From Scleromitrula shiraiana (Eukaryota > Ascomycota > Leotiomycetes > Helotiales > Sclerotiniaceae), in assembly GCA_028455995.1 (NCBI GenBank), contig JABELC010000001.1, positions 4,894,501-4,958,500 on the forward strand: DNA of 64,000 nt. The letters run 5' to 3'. The translations under genes and the position numbers were made by a program. Positions 1 to 13,277 of the stretch are shown here, piece after piece. The notes beneath the pieces are model-generated. The model was not told the DNA's origin and did no database searches. It saw only the letters and a list, made by a program, of their open reading frames with translations. Within the stretch, counting starts at the first letter, position 1, and every line of letters starts with the position of its first letter.

Positions 1-309
1 GATGTTATATATGCTTATTATATAAGCATATATAATATAGATCCTCAAGATTTATTATTCATCAAAAAATCAATCTTTAATTATTTATATATCTTTATCA
101 AAAAGGGAGGGGTATTTTATTACTTATAATATAAATTGATAAGAAAACTACAATAATATGAAAGTACATATACCCAAATTAAGAAGGTTACATTTTGATT
201 TATTAGAACCTACCCCACTTTCTTCCACTTGAACATATATTCTCGAACACCTTATTAGAACCATTAATAAATAATATGCATTATATAATATTATTTTATT
301 CCCCAAGTC

Positions 310-432
<123 letters not shown>

Positions 433-1202
433 GAATCTTTCCGCCTTTTCAACTTTTCTTCATTATTCTTCCCCCCATTATTCTTCACCCTTCACCCTTC
501 ACCCTTCACCCTTAACCCCATTCTTCTTCACCCTCAATTTGGTTTTTAGTGGAGATATTTATTAACACCTTATTAATAAGGTAAGTTAACATTCACTTTC
601 TTCCTCATTATCCGTCATCTTCTCATCTTCTCATCTTCTTCTCTTCTTCAGGAAATTATCAAAGATACGCAACAAATAAACTCAACAAATCTTCGAATCC
701 TTCAAATCTATCCCTACTATCTCAGGTACTCTGTACCAATTACACTCGTTATTTGTTTGATATTTCAAACTTCTTACTTTTGTTTGAACTTGATAATTCT
801 TTAATCCTCATCCTTCTTCATAATCATAATCATAATCGATACATAGCGCTTTATGCATATGCATATCGTCTTATTGAGGAAGGGGAAGTAAGGAAAGACA
901 AACAAACAATAGATAGGGCAGTGGTGATCGATAAATTACATAGAAGGATAGTTCGAATTCAATCCACAGATAAATATATTCGGAAACTCTAATCCCAAGT
1001 CGAGATACGATAATTGATACTTGAGAAAGGACGGGGACTGGACTGGGTCGATATCAACAAAAGTCGAAGCCTTCGAAATTATAATATAACCTCGACATCG
1101 ACATCCTCTACGTGTTTCTGTGTGCGATTATAGGAAAACTCGACGAGGAGGAAAGGAAGTTGATTGCATTTTAATGATTTATTAGACAGAATAACAAACA
1201 AT
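433..1202 (+). promoter_or_regulatory. Upstream region of the EMP70-like gene
   Basis: No gene is visible here. The stretch holds a short tandem CACCCTT repeat near 483-515 and a strong pyrimidine tract (CTTCTCAT and CTTCTTC units) around 615-650, the kind of tract that often lies just upstream of transcription starts in filamentous ascomycetes. The exact transcription start cannot be read, and a 5' UTR intron is possible. Confidence 0.4.
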
Positions 1203-3650
1203 ATGGCTATGGCTCCGATGTCTAATTCGAGAATATGGAGCTGGTTACTCTTGTTTATAACAATTTCCATAACGGATGCTTTTTACATCCCAGGTATGTT
1301 CATGTCATTTACTACACACAATTTGCAGGTCAATCGCGAGAAGTTCCCAGACTTGAAAGAAAATAAATACTGATGCTTGTAATTATCAATAGGTTGGTCA
1401 ATTAAAAGTTATAAAGACAATGAAGCTATTCCTCTACTCGTTAATAAAGTCTACTCCGATAATACTCAATTACAATATGCCTACTACGATCTCCCATTCG
1501 TTTGTCCTCCTACCGGTGTTCGTCATGCAGGATCATCACTTCTCAGTGGTCAAAGTATATCGTTAAACTTAGGAGAAGTTTTACGAGGGGATCGAATTTC
1601 ACAATCTGATATCGAATTGATAATGGGAAAAGATCAAGAATGTAATTTCTTATGTTCGAAAACCGTCAGTCGAAGGGATTTAAAACGTGCAAAGGAATTG
1701 GTTAAAGATGGATATGTTGTTGAATGGATTGTGGATAACTTACCTGGAGCTACCAGTTTCGTTACAGTGGATAAATCGAGGAAATATTATGCAGCTGGTT
1801 TTAAATTGGGATACAAGGATTTCTCTCCAACTAACGGGAAACCAAGATACTTTATCAACAACCACCTTACAATCGTTCTGAGATATAGGAAAGCTCCTGG
1901 AAAAGATGGAGTAAAAGGTGGAAAGGTTATTGTCGGGTTCGAAGTTTACACAAAGAGTGTTGGACCTGATAAGAGATTGGAATCCGGATGCCCTGCAGAC
2001 TTAAATGATGTCGATAGCGCTTTCGAATTATACCTCGCTCCTAATTCGACCGATTCTTCCGCTCTCGCATATCCTCGTTCATCTTATCATCCTCCCGAAA
2101 GAGAGGCGGATTTAGATGATGGTGCTACACTCGAAATCCCATACACTTATTCGGTATATTTCCGAGAAGACGAAAAGGTTGAATGGAGAAATAGATGGGA
2201 TCTATACTTTGTTAATCAAGAAGAAGGTTCAAGGATTCATTGGCTCGCCATTGTCAACTCCCTGATCATCTCTGGATTACTCAGTGGTATCGTTGCTATG
2301 ATTCTCACTAGAACTATTCGTGGTGATATCAAATCATATAAGGACGTATCAGGTGAAGATGGTAAAAAGCAAAAGAGAAGATCAAGACCTGGAAGTGTAG
2401 CAAGATCCCCAAAGACTGGTGAAAAAGTCGGACTTGGATTACTTGATCAGGTTGATACTGAAAATGATGCCGATATCTCTTCTGATGACGAATTAGAAGA
2501 TGTTACTGGATGGAAATTATTGCATGGAGATGTTTTCCGTCCACCTCCATATGGATATCTTCTTGCTCCTCTTATTGGATCTGGAATGCAACTTGTCTTC
2601 ATGACATTTGGTCTTCTATCACTCAGCAGTCTTGGTATACTTAATCCAAGCTTCCGTGGTGGATTCATCAGTGTTGGAATTGGTCTTTTCATCTTCGCCG
2701 GTGTCTTCTCCGGTTACTTCTCCGCTCGCGTCTACAAAACATTCGGTGGTTTGAATTGGCGCAAAAATACCCTCGTTACAGCTACCCTCTTCCCCGGTCT
2801 TCTCTTCGCCTTAGTCTTCGTACTTAATCTATTTGTCTGGGCACAAGCTTCTTCAACCGCTCTACCATTCGGCACTTTAATCGCTTTAATATTCCTCTGG
2901 CTCTGTATCCAACTCCCTCTCGTGTACGCAGGATCATACTACGGATACATCCGCACAGGCGCCTGGGAACACCCCACCAAAACCTCCTCAATCCCCCGTC
3001 AAATCCCCCCACAAGCCTGGTACATCAGATCACCCGCCTCCATCCTCCTAGCCGGCCTCATCCCCTTCGCAGTCATCTTCATCGAACTCCTCTTCGTCTT
3101 CCAATCCCTCTGGCAGGATAAATCAGGATACTACTACGTCTTTGGTTTCCTCTCCCTCATCACCCTCATCCTTATGATCACCATCGCCGAAGTCACTATC
3201 GTAACCATCTATATTAAACTCTGCTCGGAAGACTATAATTGGTGGTGGCACTCTTTTCTCATTGGAGGCGGCTCCGCGATATGGGTCTGGGTGTACTGCG
3301 TTTGGTTTTATATGAGGAGGTTGCATATTGAGGGGTGGGTTAGTGGCATGCTTTTCTTTAGTTATTGTGGGGTTGTGGGCGTGGTTTATGGGTTGCTTTG
3401 TGGGACGGTCGGGTTCTTGACGGCGTATGCTTTTGTTAGGAGGATTTATGGGTGAGTTTTTTGTTTTTCTTTTTGTTCTCCCTCCTCCCTCTCTATTTCT
3501 TCTGTTCCCTATTTTTACTATCCCCCCTATCTTTCTTCATGGGGGAAACCCCAAACCCCCGTGCTCGCTTCGCTCGATTGTACACTCCCTTGTTTCTTTC
3601 TTTCCCATCAACATACTAACGCATACCCCAGAGCCATCAAAGCAGATTAA
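1203..3650 (+). CDS. EMP70: EMP70 / TM9SF family multispanning membrane protein
   Basis: Transmembrane-9 superfamily protein, a family found in Golgi and endosomal membranes and implicated in membrane-protein sorting. My model has three exons (1203-1293, 1393-3451, 3632-3650) and encodes 722 aa. A signal peptide spans about residues 1-26 and is followed directly by FYIPG, the usual mature N-terminus of the family. A lumenal domain runs to about residue 310 (VWEWIVDNLP-like and YFINNHL segments), then one membrane helix near 315-335, a charged cytosolic loop, and about eight further helices to the end. The last exon adds only A-I-K-A-D, giving a terminal KxD signal like the family's COPI-binding Golgi-retention motif. 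Both introns are GT-AG; the second has CTAAC near its acceptor. I chose ATG 1203 because it heads the signal peptide; an in-frame ATG lies upstream at 1164. The family call is strong, but which of the yeast paralogues it matches is unclear. Confidence 0.93.
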
Positions 3651-4534
3651 TAGATGCATACATGGATGGATGAATTGGTATAGGGAGCGTGACGAGCTGG
3701 AATTACATTAGCTACGTTTTATTTGGTTGATTGGTTGCTTTGGGTCTGGAAAGGAAAGGTTGGGGCGGCTTGGCTTGGCTTGGTTTGGCTTGGTTTGGTT
3801 TGATATACAAATGAATGGGATGGGGAAACAGATGAGATTGGGATGGGGATGTTTGATCCCTGTGTGGTGTGTTGTGATGTGGTGGGTGAGGTGTAGTACG
3901 ATGCTGTATATAACATAGCATACCATAGCATTCCATACATAGATAGTATCTTGATTGGTTGGTAAGTGGGTGGATAGATACAATAGCGAAAGATCTTGTT
4001 TTTATTTTTCTGGTTGGTTTATTGTTTTGCATGTGATGTGATTAGGCGTGAATGAGTATGTGAGTGAGTGCGCGAATGCTTGTCTTGGATGCATAGATGT
4101 GATCTTGAGTTGATTAGTTAGTTAATTTTGTTGATGAATAATAAATGTGGTTGATATGATATATGATATAGAATATACGATATACGATATACGATAGATG
4201 ATAGATGAGAAATAAAAGAATAGATAAATGAATTAAATATGGTGGTTAATCATGTCCTGATTAATGGATTTACCCCTTGGCTGAGCATGTATGTATGTAT
4301 GGATGGATGTATGTATGGATGTATGGATTTGTTCTTTTAACTTGAGATGGATGGGAAGAGATAGAATTGGGTAGGATAGGATGGATAGGATGGATAGGAT
4401 AGGAATGGGTTGGTGGTCGATGAGGCATGGATACGTGGTTGAGATGGGAGAGAAGGGGTGTATAGTATGGCATGGTTGGTATGTTATGAATGGTATGGTG
4501 GAATAAAATAGATTGGACTAAATAGATAGATAGC

Positions 4535-4537
4535 GTA

Positions 4538-4568
<31 letters not shown>

Positions 4569-4573
4569 GTGTA
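4535..4573. repeat. (GTATGT)n hexanucleotide repeat
   Basis: About six perfect tandem GTATGT units inside the spacer downstream of the EMP70-like gene. No coding context. Confidence 0.9.
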
Positions 4574-7426
4574 GGGAAGAGGGAGGTTACGGTTACAGGA
4601 GCTGGTGGCTATTAGTGGGAGATTAGTCTTATGCTATGGTTGGGTGGATGGATATCGTGGTTTTGGTATCGGTGTATGGGATGGGTTGATGGGTGCGATG
4701 GAATGTGATATTATGGGATAATAGGGATAACAGAGGATAAAGGAGTATGTATGTATGTATGTATTATTTTGGAAATTCAATTGACAGATTGATGGATCCA
4801 TGCATTCATGGATATTTAGTTGTGAGGGAATTTGTGTTTATCTATACATTACAGTGAATATATATATATATATATATAGCCAATCTTTATATCAAATCCA
4901 AGTTGTATCTATTATATGATATAATACCAACTCAACTATCAAATATCACCAGTCTGGCTCTCAAAACCCATGACATACATAGTATGAATGTAAATGAGCT
5001 ACATAGAGGAAGAGAAGAGGTGGGTGGTATATCCTATCATATATTAGCATCTTATTGCATGGGGGATGACAAGTTCTATTCGGTTGTAGATACATACATA
5101 AAAGGGTTATTGTGAAGTTTGAGTTGTACAATGGATGATAGAGGGGTAATTTGATTAGATGAGATGGGATCAATTATTAGTGAGTTAGAAACTTGGGATG
5201 TGTGATTGATATACAGCATATTGTGATCAAAGTGGAATGTTACATGATAGATTCTATAGCTATATTACTATAGTATGAAAGAGCTTGATTGGGAGATGTT
5301 ATGGCTTTTGGATATACATTTATTGTTTAGTTGGATCTGACTTGGGGACGGCAAGGAAGGATGAGAATTGGGAAAATGAGGAGGATTCTTTTGGTTCTTG
5401 GGTTTTTAGAACTCTATACGTCTGCTTGAGCGAAGAAGGGGAGGGGAGGGGAGGGGAGGAAGAGACGATAATAAAAAATGGTGAGTTTATAGAATTTTTA
5501 GTTTTAGGGAGAATTGAATAGGAGGAGGAGGGGTGTAAGAGAATTCAAACTATTTTATTTTAGGCTTATATTCATTATATGGTTTCTATGGTATTATTTT
5601 TTTCAAAGGATAGGGGGAAGCAGATAGATGGAAAATCAACAGAATTTACAGATTTCTTTCTACCTCAACAGATGAGGGGCTAAGGACGCAAATTTCCTCC
5701 TCTACTGAACCTTGAAAATCTATGTTCAGTTTGGTGTGGAGAGAATGAAAGATTGTGTATACTTATATGGGTGGATGTTTCTAAGCACTATTTCAACTAG
5801 AATGAACAGACTAAGTAGGTTCCTATCGTCTGATAAAAGTAGAAGGGAAGGGGAGGGGAGGGGAGGGGAGAAAAAGGTATCAAGGAGATAGAAAATTTCC
5901 GTGCGTTTTTTTCTGTTTCGATAACTTCTAAGGGGTAGCACGTAGGTAGCAAGCAGGCAAGGAAGCACTTTTCCATAGCGATTATCAAATCTTCCGAAAA
6001 AAAAGGAGATTGTAGATCAATGCTTTTCTTCGAACTAGACTAGTGCTAGAAGCCTTCTAGAAGGGTTGATACAAGGCTTGAGAAGCGGGAACTAAGAAAA
6101 TAGTATAGTGGCTATGAAATTTCGGTTTGCTTAGACTCCTTGAGATGGAGGTGAAGAAATTTTTTTGTCTTGCTAGTTATGACCATGATCTCATACACAG
6201 TACTTCTGTATCTGGGTATTGTAACAGTTATATCTTGAAGCATTGGTTTCCAAGGTGAAAGCAATGCTTGACCATTGTGAGATAGATATAGACATATTAA
6301 TGCGAGATGAAGTCATAAACAGATCATTATATCAGGTGGATTAAACCCTATCAAGAAAACGATCAACGAGAGCAGGAGAGGTAAAGCATGACTCAATATA
6401 AAAAATCTACTCAAGTAATATTGAAGAAAATAAGAGAGGTCGACGGCCCGACTTTTTACCGAGCATTCCCAAAAAAATCATCAATATCATCATCGAAGGA
6501 TAGAAAATGGAAATTTCTCAAATTCCCCACCAACTCCAAACCCCGAGGTATATGTACTCCAAACTCATCCTCCGGAATTTCGGCATACATGCATACGTGT
6601 GGATTCTGGAATAACCAGAAAGAAAGGTAGAAAGAAAGGGGGCCCCGAGATGAAGAATTGGGAGCCGGAGGGGTAAACAACGGGAGTGGGAGGGAGTGGG
6701 AGAAGGAGAGGGAGAAATTTGGGGTTATGCACATAGATACGTCAGACTCGTATGGTATTATCATCATCCCACATGTATGGAATCTACTATGGATATATGA
6801 CCATGTCTTCGTCAACAAATAAAACATCAAGTATTGGTTCCAGCACCACAAAAAGGAAAGTTTCGGGTTTCTCCAAAGATGCTGGGCATGTAACTGTGGA
6901 ATTTGGATGAATGAATAATCTCACCATTTCGGTCAAATTACGTTGTTGGATCCTTAATATCAATCATGGTTATGCCGTTTGTTTTTTGAAAACTTAGGAG
7001 GAATCCAGAATTTCGGGATGGGAATACCACCGAGATGATAATATGATATGGAGTTTGGTGGGGGGATTTTGGAGGGGGATTCCAGAATGAAACCGAGATA
7101 TGGCCTTGATTGTGGATTTTGGATATTTTTCAACTCTTGAAATGTTCAAGTGCACGACATGAATTATATTAATGAATTGATGTTTGTTGGCATTATTTTT
7201 ATGATCGAATTGTATGTGATAGATTCGATCTGATACACCCGGATACAGTACAATTACTATGGTTGAGATGGCTCGGATGGATGAATACAGCACGGTATCC
7301 AAATATTCGATAAGAGAAGGAAAGGCAAAACCTCATCTCGGATTGGAATTTGATAGACACTGCCAGATGCCAATCATATTGGCGAGGCTTCGGGATCGGC
7401 TTATGAAAGAAAATTTCTACATCTAA

Positions 7427-7456
7427 ACGATACGATACGATACGATACGATACGAT
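7427..7456. repeat. (ACGAT)n pentanucleotide repeat
   Basis: Six perfect tandem copies of ACGAT in otherwise unremarkable intergenic DNA. Confidence 0.9.
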
Positions 7457-9179
7457 AGTGGTTTTGACTCGGATTTGGATGAAAGAAAAAGGCAACTCTA
7501 AAGATTAGATAGAGAGCTAGGTCTAAGCGCTTCAGCCTGAGTATGTACTTATTCAGCGCATGCACTTTTCATGAAAGTTCATGAGTATAGTTGTAGTATA
7601 GTTGTAGTATAGTGGTACGAAATAGAGTGTACTGCTTCGTACTACTTGACAAGTAACAGTACAACCGTAGTACAACGGACCGACTGTGGCAAAACATCTA
7701 TCTTAAGTATCCAAGCTCGCCAAGCTCAAATGAAAGTGCTAATTCATAACTGTGACAACTTACCGCCAAGTCTATCGTGTCTTTTTTTTCTTTTTTTTTT
7801 TATTTCCCCTTTTTATAGCGCTATAACTTTGACGACCAAAGTGCCACTGCCGCTTCGTTCCCGTCCGACGTCCGCTAATTCAACCCTTACAGTAAGTCAA
7901 TCAATTAGCTCTAAGATTTTTCATTTATTATGGGTCAAAGAGTAAATGCCATGGCCCATTTAGTTTGGTACCAAGAATAATTATCCTGTATTCAGCCTCA
8001 TATTTAGGTTTCTTCCAGACTTAAAAGGGGTAAGTGACTAAACGGCATCTGAATGATAATCTTCCGATCTCAAATTATGATGATATCAAACTTCTAAAAT
8101 AGATAAACGAAGAGACGACAAGACAATAAACGAAGAAAATGAATGTTGAAAAATCATCAAAAGTTTCTATACTTATTAGGACTTTTCGGGGATCAAAACT
8201 CCAATGACTTGAACATGAATCAAGTAATTCATACAAATTTTCTAATATGATCCTCTAATGATTAAAAAAACCTTCTTTTTCCTTTAGTTCTCGGTGCTAT
8301 CGCGGTGGTTGAATTACGAAAGGACCCGATTTTATCCATATTGAATCTCTTCACAATATTTCAAACATGTTCTCGACCATTGACATCCTTTCCTATCCAC
8401 TATTTCATATCCATCTATTCATCATAAGCCCGATCGTTTATCAGAACGTACCACTGGACCGGCTATTTCTTGAGCGGATGATACATCACTATTGAATTGG
8501 AAGTTCAAGTCAATCCAGGTAAACAGTGATGTCCTAGACCAGGGGGACCACCACTCTCTCCATTTTCCCCATTAGTAGAGATATTTAGCACTTTAAATTT
8601 TATTTGAAAATAAGTGGAATCAGCCCAGTATATTACTACTAGAATAGTATAGTTGTTTGCATAGAATTATACAAGAGTTATACAACTAAACTACTAGATT
8701 AGTCAGTTTTGAAGATATACTTAATTGGTATATTTTAATTTAAGCTTTTAAATTCTCCAGAAAATTCACAAAGCTAAACTCTTTATCGATTTTTAAATCT
8801 GCAAACAGAATTTGAAATTTTTAAATTCGATTAGGCGAAAGACCTAGTATTCTCGGAGGTGCTCCAAAATCAATATAGTGTTGCTAATGAAAAATGGAGC
8901 AATTTGGACATGTAAGCCAAACTGTACTACATTTGTAACATATAATAAAATTTGAAATTTTCTAAATTCCTCTATTCCCATCTTAAAACAAAATAACTTG
9001 AATATGCATGCTGGATCAACTACCCCAAATGGGGGAAGGGGTGGGAGCATTGAATTTTGAAGTCCACCTGACAGATTTGAAATAGTCTTGTGGATTAAGT
9101 ATCATATTTCATGGAGGAGGAGGAGGAGGAGAAGGGGGAAGCAGCTCCATGTCTCCACCTTTTTCTAATATGGTGTTGG

Positions 9180-9187
9180 TATAAATA
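9180..9187 (+). promoter_or_regulatory. TATA-like box upstream of the hexose transporter
   Basis: TATAAATA lies about 200 bp upstream of the transporter ATG and is followed by C/T-rich sequence from about 9190 to 9290. The position fits a core promoter with a 100-150 nt leader. This is inferred from position and motif only. Confidence 0.5.
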
Positions 9188-9388
9188 TAAAATTTCCTCT
9201 CCCCATAATCTCCAAACTTTCCTACTCCTCTCCTTCATTCTCCGCGTCTTCTTTTCATCTTCTCATTCTTCTTTTGTTTTTTCTATTCCTGGAGAGAAAA
9301 CAAATCAAGATATACATCGTATAATACTTATATACTACATACATATTGTATTTCTAATATCAGGAGATTGGAACTACAGCAACTCATC

Positions 9389-11381
9389 ATGGGTCTCTTC
9401 AACAAGAAAGCCGAGACGGACTCAACAGTCCTTGGGGATAAACATGTTAGCAGTGCAGAGGGAACACCTGCAGCCAGGACTCCAGCTGGTCAAACTCCTG
9501 TTGCTGGCTCCTTAAATGGTTCAGCTCCAGAACATCATGACAACGCACCAGTAGTCGACCCTGAAGATGCCCCTATTACTAATTTGGCCATTACACTTGG
9601 AGCTGTTGCTTCAATTGGTGGATTTATGTTTGGTTATGAATCTGGACAAATTTCTGGTTCGTCTTCTCATTCCTTCCAATCCATTCCAGCAAAAGTCTAT
9701 ACAACAGTAATCTAACAAAACCTCAAATAATAGGTTTCGTCCAAATGTCCGATTTCCTCGAAAGATTCGGACAAAATGGCGAATTGAGCGCTGTCCGTAA
9801 CGGAACCATCGTCGCCATTCTCTGTGCTGGTACTCTTGTAGGATGTTTAATCAGTGGTTATATTTGCGACAAGATTGGTCGTCGATACACCATTTCTTCC
9901 TCCGCTTTCTTCTATATCATCGGTGTTATTATCGAAATTACTTCTTCAACTCATTGGATTCAATTTGCTATGGGTAGATTCACGGCTGGTCTTGGTATTG
10001 GCGCTTTGAGTACTAGCGTTCCTATGTATCAATCTGAGAGTGTTCCAAAGAATATTCGTGGTGCTGTGGTTTCTTCTTACCAATTGCTCATTACTTTGGG
10101 TATTTGGACTGCTTATATGGTAAGTTGAATCCTCTTGATGCATTTAAAAAATCGGGTTCTAACAACGAAATAATAGATCAACTATGGAACCAACTCTCAT
10201 TACACCAACTCCGCTCAATGGCGTATTCCTAACGGTCTTTCCGCACTTTGGGCCATTACCCTCGGAACCGCTGTTCTTTTCCTCCCAGAGTCCCCTCGTT
10301 TCGCATACCGTGTTGGACGTGAAGAAGAAGCCCGAATTAACATGGCGCGTCTTAACGGAGTTGACCCATATTCCCCACTTATCGATGCCGAAATCAACGA
10401 GATTGAAGAGAAATTGGCAGCTGAAAGAGAAGGTGGTGACCACCCTTGGTATGAAATCTTTACTGGACCAAGAATGTTGTACAGAACTTTACTCGGAATG
10501 GTTCTTCAAGCTGGTCAACAATTGACTGGTGCTAATTTCTTCTTTTACTACGGGTATGTCCTCCCCTCATGTTAACATCAATATCAAAACAAAATTGACT
10601 AACAATCTTCAGAACAACCATTTTCAAGTCTACCGGTATCAAAGATTCTTACGTTACATCCATCATTATCGGTACAGTCAACGTTGTTGCTACAATTGGA
10701 GGTCTCTGGATTGTCAAGAACTGTGGTCGTCGTAAGGCTCTCATGATTGGCGCCGCTGAGATGTTCGTATGTCTTCTTATCTACTCCTTCGTTGGTCATT
10801 ACCTCGTACAAGGCAAAGAGAATGCCCAAGCTCCTGGTGCTGTTTTGATCGTCTTCACCTGTATCTACATTATCGGATTCGCTACTACCTGGGGACCCCT
10901 TGTCTGGGCCATTGTGGGCGAGCTCTACCCAGCCCGTTACCGTGCCTCCTGCATGGCTCTCGCTACCGCTTCTAACTGGCTTCTTAACTTCTTCATCTCC
11001 TTCTTCACCACCTTCATCACCGACGACATCGACTACTACTACGGACTCGTCTTCGCCGTTTCCCTCGCTGTCCTCTTCTTCGTCGTTTTCTTCTTCGTCA
11101 TTGAATCTAAGGATCGCAGTCTGGAGGAGATCGATACCATGTACGTGTTGCACGTCAACCCTATCACCAGCGCCAACTGGGATCCTAAGAGTCTTGGAGC
11201 CGAGGGTATCAAGGGTACCGATACCGATCGTATGTTCTTGAAGAGTGGAGCAAGAGATATCAAGAAGCACGAGCAAGCTGGACGACCAATGTTGGAGCAA
11301 GATGAGGGAGCGTTTCCAGAGACTAAGGAAACAGTTGGAGAGAGCAGTGCAAGTGGTGCTGCTATCAAGAGTGAGGTTTAA
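9389..11381 (+). CDS. MFS sugar (hexose) transporter
   Basis: Plasma-membrane proton/sugar symporter of the major facilitator superfamily, fungal hexose-transporter type. Four exons (9389-9656, 9734-10119, 10177-10553, 10613-11381) splice to 599 aa with all phases agreeing. The N-terminal 65 residues are a hydrophilic cytosolic tail. Family marks in order are GGFMFGYESGQISGF in helix 1, a DKIGRR loop motif, GRFTAGLGIG with PMYQSE, PESPRF before the central loop, QQLTGANFFFYYG in helix 7 (a hexose-binding region in this family), NCGRRKAL, and GELYPARYR. The usual final PETKG is replaced by ESKDRSLEEID. The C-terminal tail is about 90 residues and rich in K, E and S. The start is the ATG opening MGLFNKK; an upstream in-frame TTG is not a plausible start. 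The first intron begins GTTCGT, a weak but acceptable donor. Which sugar is preferred cannot be read from the sequence. Confidence 0.95.
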
Positions 11382-13277
11382 TTGATTTCTATGCATGAGT
11401 GTCGTGCAAGATTTCACCTCATATGATTGATTAACTTGCTTTATGATTTTTACAAAATTTATCATATTTACATGCATGGTTTGAATGATATCAAGAGATT
11501 AAGATGAGAGAGCAAAAGATGAATTTTTAATGCATTTACCGGCCTGTAGGCAGGAAATCATGGATGGCGTTTTTGGGGTATATATAACAAACTCAACTAT
11601 TAATCTCGTCATTGCATATTGGTGCGATAAGGGAGGGGGAAGCAAGAAATATGATGGACGCATATATGAATGGCTGATGAACGGCCTCTCTTCATTTTGT
11701 ATATAGTATAATGATCGAAAGAAAGAAAAAAATTCTCATACACCATTCTCTCGATGATTTGTTGTGACTTTAATGTTGACCTTGACCTCATTTGCTCTTC
11801 AAAAAATTGAATGCGAATGCGCGCTGAATTGAATGAGAAGGAAATGGTTGATTGGTTGGAGTGGATGTCAAGGCTGGGATATATATATATATATATATAT
11901 GCGCAAAAGTCGATCCGAAAAGGGGAATTATTGAATATGCGTTGTTTGAATTGATTACAAGTGGAACTGATAAGTGATTGTAAGCTTGAGAGAGGCACGT
12001 TAAGCAAGATCTTATATATCCATAACTCAACTTTTCCATCTTTCCCGTGGCCTCCTCCTCCTCTCCACCCCTCTCTACGCATTGATCAAACCATTAGTCG
12101 AATTCGGTGCTCCCTCTCAATCCATAGCATGCCATACCACACCATCCAATGGTGTAACATGGGAGGGCAACAGCAGATATTTTTTTTCCAGTTGGGAAGA
12201 AAGGTAAAGTTGGTAAAATGAGTGACATGTTTTATTCTGTCAGATTTCGTTGTCCCTCTATATCTCCTCGAAGTAGGCCGAGTCGAAATATAATACATGA
12301 TTTAACAAGCTTAGCTCGACAATCAAATTTTCTCCTTTCAGGTCATATGAATACCTAACGACAAATATCTTTGTAATGTATTGACTCTCCAGAGAAGTGT
12401 CTTGTAGATTGAGACAACTGGCTCAAAAGACTAAATGAATGTATTCAGAAGGTTAAATCTAGTGATTAGTCAGTGCTGAGCAGATATAGATGATGCCAAT
12501 GTCGAAGAATCCTACTGCCAAGACATCGTGGAGAATACAAAATCGATAGAAAATAAACTATATTGTACATTCAAGTTGAGGTCGAGTTTCGGATACACAG
12601 AAAGATTCAATACGCGCGATAAGAAAGATTGTATTTGAAAACTTAAATTCCTTGAGTAGTATTGATGTTGTTGATATACGGCAAGTGAATAGAAATCTGG
12701 CGAGGAAATAAGACGAAAGCTTGATTTGCAGTCTTGGCGGCATTTCTATGGTGCCGCTTGTTCTACTCGGTAGCACCTAGTACAGGGCTGATAGATTTCC
12801 GGTCAAGGCAATGGCTGAACAATCGGGATTATAATTACCATTGCATTGGTATTCGGCTATGAATGTTAGTGTTATGCCCACCAGCTGAGTAATGACTATT
12901 ATTCAAGTAATCCACATGAGTTGTGAGAGTTTCTGTGGCTATGTGAATACTTGGCGATGTTGTGGTTTGTCGGCGATGGCTGCCCAGAACATCACGAACT
13001 GTATTGTATATTGAATCTGATTTTCTCAGGAGATGCAGACTCAGTCTAAACATCCTCCGTCATCGAACTGCAAAATGTGTATAAAATGTGTATAAAGAAC
13101 ACGAATTCGTCATCAGTCCATTCTAGTATCTTTCAACTCAGAACATTATCCCGAAGTTGACGAGCAAACGAAGAAATAACTTTCTACATACAATATACAA
13201 TTAGCCTGCTTTAAACATCATCGTCACATCAACCAGTCATCACAGTGTTCATCAAACGACTGTTCCCTCTGATCCTA
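11382..13277. other. Intergenic region between the transporter and the small secreted protein
   Basis: Contains the transporter 3' region and no recognisable gene on either strand. A short AT dinucleotide run lies at about 11879-11900. The last 200 bp hold the putative promoter of the gene starting at 13278. Confidence 0.6.
13080..13097 (+). promoter_or_regulatory. Paired TATA-like boxes
   Basis: Two TATAAA motifs, TATAAAA at 13080 and TATAAAG at 13091, sit in a short direct repeat of AAAATGTG about 190 bp upstream of the secreted-protein start at 13278. The spacing fits a core promoter. Confidence 0.45.

Larger units (their letters stand above)
3651..9388. other. Long spacer rich in simple repeats, no supportable gene
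   Basis: I see no credible protein gene in these 5.7 kb on either strand; the reading frames are short and compositionally biased. The first 1.2 kb is G/T-rich on the plus strand with many slipped motifs: TTGG/CTTGG units at 3751-3802, TGGATGTA units near 4290-4330, and GTATGT hexamers at 4535-4573. GGGGA pentamers occur at 5440-5460 and 5850-5870, and ACGAT pentamers at 7427-7456. The last several hundred bases must include the hexose transporter promoter. An unannotated long non-coding RNA cannot be excluded from sequence alone. Confidence 0.6.

Noticed and set aside
6456..6851. 131-residue minus-strand frame in the long spacer
   Set aside because: No recognisable domain, low-complexity proline/serine section, no convincing start context or introns.
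10599..11477. 292-residue minus-strand frame
   Set aside because: It is antisense to the last exon of the hexose transporter, and its acidic composition mirrors the transporter codons.
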